Positions 36,699-45,922 of a DNA stretch of 64,000 nt are shown here, one piece after another; the first letter of the stretch is position 1; each line of letters begins with the position of its first letter. The notes below the pieces were generated by a model. The model saw nothing but the letters and a program-made list of their open reading frames with translations, made no database searches and was not told the DNA's origin. The DNA is from Chitinophaga horti (lineage in GTDB: Bacteria; Bacteroidota; Bacteroidia; Chitinophagales; Chitinophagaceae), in contig NZ_CP107006.1 of NCBI RefSeq assembly GCF_022867795.2, positions 2,728,001 through 2,792,000 on the forward strand, written 5' to 3'. A program made the position numbers and the translations under genes.

Positions 36699-37277
36699 AT
36701 GAATCCAAAGGTTGATTTCTTTTTCGCCAAAGCCAAAAAATGGCAGGAGGAATATGAACAATTAAGAATGATCATCCTCGCGACTGGTCTTACGGAAGAA
36801 CTGAAGTGGGGCGTGCCCTGCTACACTTACGAAGGCACCAACGTGGTATTGATCCATGGGTTCAAAGATTACTGCGCCATCCTGTTTCACAAAGGCGCTT
36901 TGATCAACGATGTGAACGGCGTACTGATACAGCAGACGGAGAATGTACAGGCAGCGCGACAAATGCGTTTCAAAAGTCCTCAGGAAGTAAAGAAACTCAC
37001 CCCTGTTATTAAATCATACATCGCGCAGGCCATCGATATAGAACGCGCGGGATTGAAGCCTGTCCTGAAAAAGACGGCCGGGTTTACCATGCCTGAAGAG
37101 TTTCAGCAACGGCTGGATAAGGATGCTGTGTTGAAGCAAGCCTTCGAAGCATTGACCCCAGGCAGGCAGCGCGGCTACCTGTTGTATTTCGCCTCCGCAA
37201 AGCAGGCTAAAACGCGGCAGTCGAGGATTGAGAAGTACGTGCCGCAGATCCTGGCGGGAAAGGGATTGGAAGATTGA
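36699..37277 (+). CDS. YdeI/DUF1801 family protein
   Basis: This 192-residue cytosolic protein has the DUF1801 part LTEELKWGVPCYTYEGTNVVLIHGFKDYCAILFHKG at ~30-67. The C-terminal YdeI-like helical tail is FTMPEEFQQRLDKDAVLKQAFEALTPGRQRGYLLYFASAKQAKTR. The family is widespread in Bacteroidota and often sits beside ArsR/SRPBCC genes; its function is unknown. It is the last gene of the ArsR operon, 10 bases after the DoxX-like gene, and converges on the broken BCCT gene nine bases away. Confidence 0.88.
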   Translation: MNPKVDFFFAKAKKWQEEYEQLRMIILATGLTEELKWGVPCYTYEGTNVVLIHGFKDYCAILFHKGALINDVNGVLIQQTENVQAARQMRFKSPQEVKKLTPVIKSYIAQAIDIERAGLKPVLKKTAGFTMPEEFQQRLDKDAVLKQAFEALTPGRQRGYLLYFASAKQAKTRQSRIEKYVPQILAGKGLED

Positions 37278-37285
37278 TGCGGCGA

Positions 37286-38766
37286 CTATCTCCCGTTCGC
37301 ATTATTACTAATAAAGATCTCGTTCGCCTCTTCCGAAATGATCTCCAAAAACCGCTCGTAGTGCTTCAGCACATCGCTGATTAACTCGTTCTTCTTAAAG
37401 TACTGCACATCATACCCTTCCCGCGCATCACCGAAGTAAGTCTTCGGATAATAGGTCATATTGTCCGGCAGTTCGGGCAGGTTCTCTTCCGTCATCACAA
37501 ACTCTGAAACGACTTTAGTCTGCGTTTTGATGTCGTAGACGAAGTTATTGACCACATCGTGCGGGATCTCTATCTCCATACGACCAGGTTCGCTATTGAT
37601 GTTGACAGTGATACCATTAGCTGCAAACTCCTGCTTCAGCTCAAAGAAGGCCTCGCGGACACACCGAAAACAGTCATCCAGATGAAATTGAATAACGTTG
37701 GGAGGATCAGTACCGCGCCGATAAACTCACGAATGGTACGACCCTTCGAAATCCTCGCGATAAACAGGCCCACAAAAGGCGCCCAGGAAATCCACCACGC
37801 CCAGTACAGGATACTCCAGTTATAAAACCAGGGCAGCGTTTCCTCGTCATAAACATGCGTATCGAAGGTGATGTTAAAGAAGTTATTGATGTAGTTGCCA
37901 ATTCCCTCCGTGAAACTCCCGATCAGGTAAACCGTGGGGCCGGCAGCAAAAACGAACAACAGCAGGGCGATGGCCACGGCGATGTTGGTGTTACTGAGTA
38001 TCTTAATGCCTTTATCTACGCCTGAAACTGAGGAATAAACGGATACGCTCACCAGTAACACCACGATAATAACCTGGTACAGGAAGGATGTTCCCGGCAC
38101 AAAATTCATGATCGACAACCCGGCATTGATCTGCACCACGCCAAATCCTAATGTAGTCGTAATCCCGAAGAATGTACTGCACAAAGCAAATACATCGATC
38201 GCGCTACCCCATCTCCCGTTCACCTTATTTTTCAATAATGGATACAGGCAACTGCGCAACGATAAGGGCAAACGGTAACGGTAAGCGAAATAAGCAAGGC
38301 TCAATCCCACCAGGCCGTAAATCGACCAGGCATGAATCCCCCAGTGAAAGAACGTATACAACTGCGCGTTCTTCGCCCGGTTGATGTAGTGATTCCCCGC
38401 AAAAGCTTCCGTCGTGTAGTGCGACATGGGCTCTGCCACGGCGAAGTACATCAACCCAATGCCCATACCGGCAGCGAACAGCATGGATATCCAGGAGAAA
38501 AAGGAATGTTCGGGCTTACTGTCGTTGGCGCCCAGCCTGATCTTGCCATAGCGGCTGAACATCAGGTACAACATGAAGATCACGAACAGCGTAACCGACC
38601 ACACATACACCCAGTTCAGTTTAACAAAGATGAACTGTTTTACTTTGTCAAGTGCGCCTTCTGTTGCTGCAGGGAAAAGCATGGAGCAAAGGCAGACCCC
38701 TATGATAAAGGTTAAACCAGGAATAGTAACCCCTTTATCAAAGGTGGATTTAGTGTAGCGTGCCAT
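37286..38766 (-). pseudogene. BCCT (betaine/choline/carnitine) transporter, broken by internal deletion and frameshift
   Basis: The 5' part (38766-37636) encodes 376 residues of a BCCT transporter with normal helices. It includes FFSWISMLFAAGMGIGLMYF, the core FFHWGIHAWSIYGLVGL and ILYWAWWISWAPFVGLFIARISKGRTIREF. It stops just after LPTLFNFIWMTVFG with a few out-of-frame residues. The 3' part (about 37670-37286) is in another frame and encodes the C-terminal cytosolic domain of BetT-like transporters (EAFFELKQEF, then YYPKTYFGDAREGYDVQYF and LISDVLKHYERFLEI). The stretch that should carry the last ~4 helices, roughly 130-150 residues, is absent, so a deletion plus frame change joined the two parts near 37665-37680. 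No functional transporter can be made. An assembly collapse is the main alternative. Confidence 0.85.
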
Positions 38767-38816
38767 CTCGATTGTTTTGGTGATCGGTTCTATGGCACGA
38801 AAGTACGGATTATTGG

Positions 38817-39371
38817 CTAGACCCTCAGCGAACCGCGGAATCCGCGTACCCCATAGTAGGAAGATGCACCATTATGATACACGAATACATGATCGTACCG
38901 GCGGTCGCAGAACAACGCGCCACCTAACTTGCGGATGGCCGGAGGCGTTAGTATCCAGCTGGAAGTTTTAAGATCGAACTCGCCAAGCTCCTGCAGTTCG
39001 CGGTACTGTTCTTCCGTGAGCATGTCGACGCCCATTGCGTTTGCCATATCCATGGCACTATCCGCCGGTTTATGTTCCTTGCGGGAGTCGAGGGCGGCGC
39101 GGTCGTAACAAGTGTTGCGGCGGGCTTTAGGGCTTTCGGCGGCGCAATCGAAAAAGATATATTCACCGGTTTTCTTGTCAAATCCTACCACATCCGGCTC
39201 TCCGTCGGTAATATCCATTTCCTGCAGCGACCATAATTTAGCGGGATGCGCTTCCAGGCGGGCCTGCACATCTGCCCATTTAATACCCTTGTGGCGTTGC
39301 ATATTTTTCTCAAAACGGGTTTGTAAGATGTTGAGCAGTCCTTTACGCTCGTCGGCAGATAACTTTTTCAT
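38817..39371 (-). CDS. DUF4256 family protein
   Basis: This 184-residue cytosolic protein matches the DUF4256 pattern from recall. Features are ERKGLLNILQTRFEKNMQRHKGIKW at the N-terminus, LWSLQEMDITDGEPDVVGFD, YIFFDCAAESPKARRNTCYD and a C-terminal CDRRYDHVFVYHNGASSYYGVRGFRG. Function is unknown. The gene is alone, read away from the AsmA-like gene; 176 bases separate the two starts. Confidence 0.85.
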   Translation of the reverse strand: MKKLSADERKGLLNILQTRFEKNMQRHKGIKWADVQARLEAHPAKLWSLQEMDITDGEPDVVGFDKKTGEYIFFDCAAESPKARRNTCYDRAALDSRKEHKPADSAMDMANAMGVDMLTEEQYRELQELGEFDLKTSSWILTPPAIRKLGGALFCDRRYDHVFVYHNGASSYYGVRGFRGSLRV

Positions 39372-39488
39372 GGATAAATCAGCAGTTTACAACGCTATAA
39401 TACAACAATTGCGCTAAAATATGTTAACACTACCTTAGCAGATTATTCGTTTACTTTGACAAGGAAACAAAGCTCATATAACGTTATC

Positions 39489-39521
39489 TTGTTATCTACA
39501 AGTGATTAATTACTATATTTG
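39489..39521 (+). promoter_or_regulatory. Candidate promoter of the AsmA/GH3 operon
   Basis: TTG at 39489-39491 and an exact TAnnTTTG (TATATTTG) at 39514-39521 are 22 bases apart; the AsmA-like ATG follows 26 bases later. Confidence 0.65.
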
Positions 39522-39547
39522 CAGAGATATAACGGAACCCGACGACC

Positions 39548-42500
39548 ATGCCTAAAGCCAACAAACTGAGAAAACGAGTATTAAAGGGACTTCTTATTGC
39601 AGCGATCAGCTTTGCGGCGATCATCGGCCTCGCTGCCATCCTGCTCTTTACGCAGCAGCAACGGCTTACTAACCTGGCCATCACAGAGCTGAATAAACAG
39701 TTTAAAGGAGAACTCACGATCGAACGGAGTAACATCGACCTGTTCAAGAACTTTCCTTATGTGTCGATCGGACTGCATGCTGTAAAGTTTTACGGCAACA
39801 AACAACGCAACGGCAAACCGATCTACCAGCTGGAGCATGCCTACGCAGGGTTTAGTCTGCCCGACATCTTCAAAGGTAAATACAACGTACGCCGCATCGT
39901 ACTCCGCGGCGGGTATGTGGAACTGGTGCGCGGGCGCGACGGGAAACTGAATATCACGGAGGCGAAGAACCTTTCCTCCGACACGACTACAGCACCTTCT
40001 ACCGATACGAGCGACCTGGAAATTCATTTAAAGAAGATGGTGATCCGCGACCTGAACATCGCGTTTACCGACCGCGCCAGCGGCCGTCGCTTCTCGACCC
40101 ATATCAATAAACTAACTACTGGATTCAGCACCACGGCCGACCTGCTCGACATTTCGCTGGAAACGGATATGCTGCTGGACATGACGAGTCCGACCGACAC
40201 GACGTTCTTCCGCCACAAGAAATTTGAGCTGGACATTGCCGCCCGGTACGACAAGATCAAACAGCAACTGGCGCTCCCCGAAGGTGGCATCCAACTGGAG
40301 CAGGCCAAATTCACCATTACCGGAACGGCCGACCTGCTGCAAAAACTGGTAGACTTCAAAGTACACGCCGCCGAACCGGACATGAAGCTGGTATCGGCCT
40401 TTATACCACAAGACCTCGACTCGATGTTGAGGCCCTTTAAATACGACGCCACCCTGTACCTCGACGGTATCGTAAAAGGCCATTATTCGGACACACAGCT
40501 CCCGCTGATAGAAGTCACTTTTGGTTGTAAAGACGCTTATTTTCATAACACCGGGGCAGACCGGAAAGTAGACCAGGTAGGCTTCAGCGGCTTTTACACC
40601 AATGGCCCCGAACACTCCCTGCGTACGTCCGAACTGCGCATGACCAACGTACTGGCAAGGCCCGGACAGGGCATTTTCGACGGCAACTTCATCGTACGGG
40701 ACTTTACCGATCCAAAAGTAATCGCGCAATTACGCTCGCAGCTGGAATTACAGTTCATCGGCGAGTTCCTCGGCATTCCCGACCTGGAGCATATCAGCGG
40801 TACGGTTAAACTCGACATGAATCTCAACGAATTCACCGATCTCAGTATGCCCGAACAGGCGTTGCATAAGCTGAAAGATGGTGTGCAGAGTGAGCTCACC
40901 GTCACCAATCTGTCTTTCAGCGCACCTAATGTACCCTACATCATCCGCGACCTGGACATGCACGCGGAAATGAGGGACAATAAGATCACGCTTGATACCA
41001 TGCGCGTAAAAATGGGCAACTCCGACCTGCGCATGAACGGCGCCATCAGTGATTTGTCGGCGCTGTTACATGGCCACGATAAACCGGTCACGGTTACACT
41101 AAATGCGAGCAGCGATAAACTGGTGTTGAAAGAACTATTCGCCTATGATACCGCCCTGGCCCGCAAACTCACCGAAGAAGTTAATGGCTTTAACATCGGC
41201 GTGTCGCTCGCGACCTCCGTAAAGGAATTACGCCATCCTTCTCCCCTGCCGCGTGGCGAGTTCCAGTTGAAACAATTACGTGCATCCTTTAAGAAATACC
41301 CACATGCATTCCATGACCTGGGCTTTTCGCTGCGCATTAATGATACGGCTTTGTTGCTGAAAGACTTTGCAGGGATGATAGATCAGTCGGACTTCCACCT
41401 CAGTGGCCGTGTAATCAACTACCAGCTTTGGTTCCAGGGGCACAAGAAAGGTAAAACACAGGTAGCTTTCGACTTCAAATCGAACCGGCTGGCAATGGCG
41501 GACTTACTTGGCCCGATCAGTAAAAAATATGTACCGGCAGGCTACCACGAGGAGGAAGCGAGCAACCTATGGTTCCGTGCCCGTGCTGACTTGCGTTATG
41601 ATACGACCTTCAGGTTCGCGAAAGTGAAGATCGCCAACGTTTCCGTTGCGCTGAAGCAACATAAGTTCAACGTAGAAAAGGTCAGCGGCAACATCCTGTA
41701 TGGTTCTAACAAAATTATTAAAGTAGATACGCTTAAAGGCATCATAGGCCGCAGCGACTTCGACCTGAACCTGCGGTTATATAGCGGTAAAGACACTACG
41801 CTGAAGAAACGCACGAACTACCTGTACTTCAGCTCCCGATTCCTGGACATCGACCAGCTGACGGGCTACAGCTTTGTACCGGCCAGCAATGAGCCAGCGC
41901 CCGCTACGGCCAAAAACGCGGCGAAGAAACCGGATTCCTCCGCGCATGCAAAAGCCTATAACATCTTCGAGATGCCCTTCCCGGTATTCGAGGTGAAGGC
42001 GGACATTGGACGGATAAAGTACAATAAACTCTGGATCAAAGGGCTGACCACGAAGCTGCGTATGCAGGAAGACCATTACGTACACCTCGACACCCTCGGC
42101 ATGCAGATCGCCGACGGCGCCATCGGCATGCGTGGCTACCTGAACGGCAGCGATCCGCACAAGATCTACTTCCGTAGCCGGATAAAAGTAAACGATGTGG
42201 ACCTGGAAAAACTCATGATCAAACTCGATCACTTCGGGCAGGACCTCGTAATCAATAAAAACATCAAAGGCCGCATTACCGGCAATATCAGGAGCCATGT
42301 GCAACTCCACCCCGACTTCGTACCCTTGTTGAGCGACAGCAAGGCCGAGCTGGACGTGGCGATCTATAACGGCAGCCTGGTCGACTTTGCTCCCATGCAG
42401 GCCATGGCAGGCTACTTCAAGGATAAAAACCTGCGCAACGTACGCTTCGACACGCTGAAGAACGTGCTCACATTTACCAACGGGCAGCTGAACATCCCTA

Positions 42501-42775
42501 CAATGAACATCAACTCTTCCCTGGGCTTTATGGAAATATCCGGCAGGCAGTCGCTCGACCTCAAAATGGAATACTACATGCGTATACCGATGAAGATGGT
42601 GACCAAAGTAGGCTTCCAGGCGTTATTTGGGCGCAAAGAAGCCGAGGTGGACCTGGAGCAGGTAGACGAGATAGAGTACCGTGATAAGGACAAAAAGGTG
42701 CGCTTCATGAACGTGAAAGTGAGCGGTACGCCCGACGACTTCAAAGTGGGGCTTGGGAAGTCGAAGAAATCGTAA
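39548..42775 (+). CDS. AsmA-like envelope protein
   Basis: This 1075-residue protein has one N-terminal membrane helix (GLLIAAISFAAIIGLAAILLF, ~15-35), after which the whole chain is a periplasmic beta-rich repeat. The opening LNKQFKGELTIERSNIDLFKNFPYVSIGLH and the C-terminal AsmA_2 segment (GNIRSHVQLHPDFVPLLSDSKAELDVAIYNGSLVDFAPMQAMAGYFKDK) are typical of Bacteroidota AsmA proteins. These belong to the RBG/bridge-like group thought to move phospholipids between membranes. The tail carries several acidic/basic residues (EVDLEQVDEIEYRDKDKKVRF). Its stop codon is followed one base later by a candidate start of the GH3 gene, so both are in one operon. Confidence 0.92.
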   Translation: MPKANKLRKRVLKGLLIAAISFAAIIGLAAILLFTQQQRLTNLAITELNKQFKGELTIERSNIDLFKNFPYVSIGLHAVKFYGNKQRNGKPIYQLEHAYAGFSLPDIFKGKYNVRRIVLRGGYVELVRGRDGKLNITEAKNLSSDTTTAPSTDTSDLEIHLKKMVIRDLNIAFTDRASGRRFSTHINKLTTGFSTTADLLDISLETDMLLDMTSPTDTTFFRHKKFELDIAARYDKIKQQLALPEGGIQLEQAKFTITGTADLLQKLVDFKVHAAEPDMKLVSAFIPQDLDSMLRPFKYDATLYLDGIVKGHYSDTQLPLIEVTFGCKDAYFHNTGADRKVDQVGFSGFYTNGPEHSLRTSELRMTNVLARPGQGIFDGNFIVRDFTDPKVIAQLRSQLELQFIGEFLGIPDLEHISGTVKLDMNLNEFTDLSMPEQALHKLKDGVQSELTVTNLSFSAPNVPYIIRDLDMHAEMRDNKITLDTMRVKMGNSDLRMNGAISDLSALLHGHDKPVTVTLNASSDKLVLKELFAYDTALARKLTEEVNGFNIGVSLATSVKELRHPSPLPRGEFQLKQLRASFKKYPHAFHDLGFSLRINDTALLLKDFAGMIDQSDFHLSGRVINYQLWFQGHKKGKTQVAFDFKSNRLAMADLLGPISKKYVPAGYHEEEASNLWFRARADLRYDTTFRFAKVKIANVSVALKQHKFNVEKVSGNILYGSNKIIKVDTLKGIIGRSDFDLNLRLYSGKDTTLKKRTNYLYFSSRFLDIDQLTGYSFVPASNEPAPATAKNAAKKPDSSAHAKAYNIFEMPFPVFEVKADIGRIKYNKLWIKGLTTKLRMQEDHYVHLDTLGMQIADGAIGMRGYLNGSDPHKIYFRSRIKVNDVDLEKLMIKLDHFGQDLVINKNIKGRITGNIRSHVQLHPDFVPLLSDSKAELDVAIYNGSLVDFAPMQAMAGYFKDKNLRNVRFDTLKNVLTFTNGQLNIPTMNINSSLGFMEISGRQSLDLKMEYYMRIPMKMVTKVGFQALFGRKEAEVDLEQVDEIEYRDKDKKVRFMNVKVSGTPDDFKVGLGKSKKS

Positions 42776-42776
42776 A

Positions 42777-45440
42777 ATGCTCTACCTTAGTAAATTATTC
42801 GCATACATCATGTTACGTATTTTACTAGGGGCATTACTCTGTACCGCCATCTGCCAATCGGGACAAGCACAACAACTCCCGTACAAGAACAAAAACCTGC
42901 CGGTTGAACAACGTGTGAAAGATCTGCTGGCCCGCATGACGCCGGAAGAGAAGTTCTGGCAGCTGTTCATGATACCCGGCGACCTGGACAAGGCCACGCC
43001 TGGTCAGTACAAAAACGGCCTGTTCGGCTTCCAGGTGAGCGCCGCCAGTACGGGCGCCGGTGAGGCAGCGCAACAGTTATTAAGCTACAACAGCAGCCGC
43101 GAGAACGCCCTGCAACTCGCAAAGAAGATCAACAGCATTCAAAAATACTTCGTGGAGCAAACCAGGCTGGGTATTCCCCTCCTGTTTTTTGATGAAGCCT
43201 TACACGGCCTGCTGCGCGACAGCGCCACGTCCTTCCCCCAGGCTATCGGCCTGGCCGCTACCTTCGATACGGCGATGATGCGTAAAGTAGCCGGTGCTAT
43301 TGCCGACGAAACCAAACAACGCGGCATCCGCCAGGTGTTGACACCCGTGGTGAACCTCGCCAGCGATGTGCGCTGGGGACGGACGGAAGAAACTTATGGG
43401 GAAGATCCATTCCTGGTTTCGGAAATGGGCGTCGCATTTGTGAGCGCTTTCGAAAATAAGAACGTAGTGACTACGCCGAAACACTTCGTTGCGAATGTAG
43501 GCGACGGTGGCCGCGACAGCTACCCCATCAACTTTACCGAACGATACCTGGAGGAAACCCACTTCCTGCCGTTTAAAGCCTGCTTTGAAAGAGGCGGCAG
43601 CCGGTCTGTTATGACCGCTTACAATTCGGTAAACGGCAAAGCTGCCACAGCCAATTCCTGGCTGCTGACGGACAAACTAAAAAAGGAATGGGGCTTTAAT
43701 GGCTTCGTCATCTCCGATGCCGGCGCTACGGGCGGTACATTAGTCTTACATCATACTACGAAAGACTATCCCGAATCTTCTAAAGACGCGATAGAAAATG
43801 GCCTGGACGTTATCTTCCAGACGGATTACTCCCATCATAAACTATTCGACCCACACTTCTACGACGGCCAACTTGCACAGCAACGCATTGACGATGCCGT
43901 GGCCCGCGTGCTGCGTGCGAAATTCGAACTGGGTTTGTTCGATCAGCCTTATGTAGATGAAAAAGAAGCCGCGAAACAATATCCGCACAAGCCTATTGCG
44001 AAACAGGCGGCGCTGGAGTCGATGGTATTACTCAAGAACGAAGGCAATAACCTTCCTTTATCTGCCCGTAACATCGCGTTATTAGGTATCGATGCGGAAG
44101 AAGCAAGATTAGGCGGATATAGCGGTCCGGGCACCCGTAAAATATCGATTTTACAGGCGCTGAAGGCACAACACAAAGGCATTACCTACGCTCCTGGCCC
44201 CGGCCGTGCGGAGCATGCCTGGGAAACCTTGCCTGCAGCATTGTTATCGCACTACGAAGGCAGCTCGCACGTGAAAGGTTTGCAATACAGCCTTTACAAC
44301 AATATCAATCTGAAAGGTACACCCATCCAGCAAGGCGTGGATGAGCGCATCGACAAATACTGGACGTTCATGCGCCCGAGCGAAAAACTCACGCAGGATT
44401 TCTATTCCGTAAAATGGGAAGGCGTATTTACACCCGATAGTACCGGTACTTATAAGATCGGCCTTAGTGGAAATGATGGTTACCGCCTGTACCTCAACGA
44501 TCAGCTGCTGATCGACAACTGGTCGAAGGCGTCGTTCCATACGCAACTGGCAGCTTATCAATTTGAAAAGGGTAAACGTTACCCGATCAGGATAGAATTT
44601 TACGAAGCCGTGGGCAATGGTAAAATTCAGCTCGTGCTGGAGAAAAAAGATCCACGCGAAACCTTGTTACGTGAGGCCGTAGCCACTGCCAGTAAAGCCG
44701 ATGCCGTGGTGATCGTCGCGGGCATTGAAGAAGGCGAGTTCCGTGACCGGGCGATGCTTTCGCTTCCCGGTATGCAGGAGCAACTGATCAGGGAAGTAGC
44801 AGCTTTAGGCAAACCGGTTACCGTTGTATTGATTGGCGGTAGCGCCATCACGATGAGCAACTGGAAAGATAGTGTAAACAGCATCCTCATGGCCTGGTAC
44901 CCCGGCGAAGAAGGCGGCAGTGCGGTGGCAGATGTGTTGCTTGGCAAATACAATCCGGCCGGCCGTTTACCGATTACCTTCCCGGTGCATGAAGCACAAC
45001 TGCCGCTGGTGTACAATCACCAACCGACAGGCCGCGGCGACGATTATAACAACCTGAGTGGCCGTCCGCTGTTCCCGTTTGGGTACGGATTGAGTTATAC
45101 TACTTTTGCGTACGAAAACCTGCAAATTAAACAGGGTGCACCTGCTTCCGTTAGTTTTAATCTGACGAACACCGGCAAAGTTACCGGCGAAGAAATCCCG
45201 CAATTATACATTCGCGACAACCTGGCATCGCTGGCACAACCAATCATGTCCCTGAAAGGCTTTCAACGCGTGAAACTGGCGCCTGGAGAGCGTAAGACGG
45301 TGACATTCCGTATTACGCCTGAAATGCTGCAGCTGTTGAACAAAGACATGAAGTGGGTCGTAGAACCGGGCACCTTCACGATCATGATTGGTGCTTCTTC
45401 GGCAGACGTGCGGCTCAGTGATATATTGACCATACAGTAG
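42777..45440 (+). CDS. GH3 beta-glucosidase with PA14 insertion
   Basis: This secreted glycoside hydrolase of family 3 has 887 residues from the ATG at 42777. A second ATG at 42810 gives a tighter signal peptide (MLRILLGALLCTAICQSGQA) and may be the true start. The TIM-barrel domain includes LGIPLLFFDEALHGL, RWGRTEETYGEDPF and KHFVANVG. The nucleophile is D314 in GFVISDAGA. A PA14 carbohydrate-binding domain (~541-622: FTPDSTGTYKIGLSGNDGYRLYLNDQLLIDNW) is inserted in the alpha/beta sandwich, as in many Bacteroidota GH3s. The C-terminus is a fibronectin-III-like domain (FPFGYGLSYTTF onward). It probably acts on beta-linked gluco- or xylo-oligosaccharides in the periplasm or outside. It shares a transcript with the AsmA-like gene. 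Confidence 0.93.
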   Translation: MLYLSKLFAYIMLRILLGALLCTAICQSGQAQQLPYKNKNLPVEQRVKDLLARMTPEEKFWQLFMIPGDLDKATPGQYKNGLFGFQVSAASTGAGEAAQQLLSYNSSRENALQLAKKINSIQKYFVEQTRLGIPLLFFDEALHGLLRDSATSFPQAIGLAATFDTAMMRKVAGAIADETKQRGIRQVLTPVVNLASDVRWGRTEETYGEDPFLVSEMGVAFVSAFENKNVVTTPKHFVANVGDGGRDSYPINFTERYLEETHFLPFKACFERGGSRSVMTAYNSVNGKAATANSWLLTDKLKKEWGFNGFVISDAGATGGTLVLHHTTKDYPESSKDAIENGLDVIFQTDYSHHKLFDPHFYDGQLAQQRIDDAVARVLRAKFELGLFDQPYVDEKEAAKQYPHKPIAKQAALESMVLLKNEGNNLPLSARNIALLGIDAEEARLGGYSGPGTRKISILQALKAQHKGITYAPGPGRAEHAWETLPAALLSHYEGSSHVKGLQYSLYNNINLKGTPIQQGVDERIDKYWTFMRPSEKLTQDFYSVKWEGVFTPDSTGTYKIGLSGNDGYRLYLNDQLLIDNWSKASFHTQLAAYQFEKGKRYPIRIEFYEAVGNGKIQLVLEKKDPRETLLREAVATASKADAVVIVAGIEEGEFRDRAMLSLPGMQEQLIREVAALGKPVTVVLIGGSAITMSNWKDSVNSILMAWYPGEEGGSAVADVLLGKYNPAGRLPITFPVHEAQLPLVYNHQPTGRGDDYNNLSGRPLFPFGYGLSYTTFAYENLQIKQGAPASVSFNLTNTGKVTGEEIPQLYIRDNLASLAQPIMSLKGFQRVKLAPGERKTVTFRITPEMLQLLNKDMKWVVEPGTFTIMIGASSADVRLSDILTIQ

Positions 45441-45444
45441 TTAT

Positions 45445-45482
45445 AAAAAAGCGGGCGGAGTAAAACTTCGCCCGCTTTTTTG
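45445..45482. terminator. Strong bidirectional intrinsic terminator
   Basis: The stem AAAAAAGCGGGCG/CGCCCGCTTTTTT, with an 11-base loop, follows the GH3 stop codon. It can also end the minus-strand gene at 45498-45692. Confidence 0.92.
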
Positions 45483-45497
45483 TACGCTGTTTCAAGA

Positions 45498-45692
45498 CTA
45501 GCGCCCCATTCCTCTTCTCTTTTCTACGTCCTTTTTCGCAGGAGGTGCATTGTCTATATCCTGGTTGCGCGAAGGGCGCTCACTGGTGTTAGATGCTGCG
45601 TCTTTTACGCGTTGTTTCTGGCCGCTGCTTGCAGAAGGCTGGGCAGATCCTTCTTCCTGTTGAAGTTTAGGTGAAATGTGTTCTTTTCTCAT
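45498..45692 (-). CDS. Small disordered hydrophilic protein
   Basis: This 64-residue protein has almost no hydrophobic residues (MRKEHISPKLQQEEGSAQ through KKDVEKRRGMGR). It is rich in Gln, Ser, Arg, Lys and Asp, so it is probably unstructured. No family is recognised. It sits alone between two strong borders, the terminator at 45445-45482 and the 230-bp leader of the large lyase gene, which favours a real gene. Confidence 0.55.
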   Translation of the reverse strand: MRKEHISPKLQQEEGSAQPSASSGQKQRVKDAASNTSERPSRNQDIDNAPPAKKDVEKRRGMGR

Positions 45693-45922
45693 AAAATAAG
45701 TTTTGGTGTCTCCTTGTGTTGAGGTTCAATTACCGTACCTAACGAACGTCCCGCTATAGCCAGCTGGCGGGAAGTTATGGCTGAGCGTGAAAAAATATCC
45801 CCGGCTACAATCGATTAAGCACGCCGTAACCTCCGGATTTCAGGATAGTGCATGACAGTCCTGCCCCTCCCGTACGCTATATTAATCTAAGCAAATCCAC
45901 GATTAAAAATCTTCACGTTATT

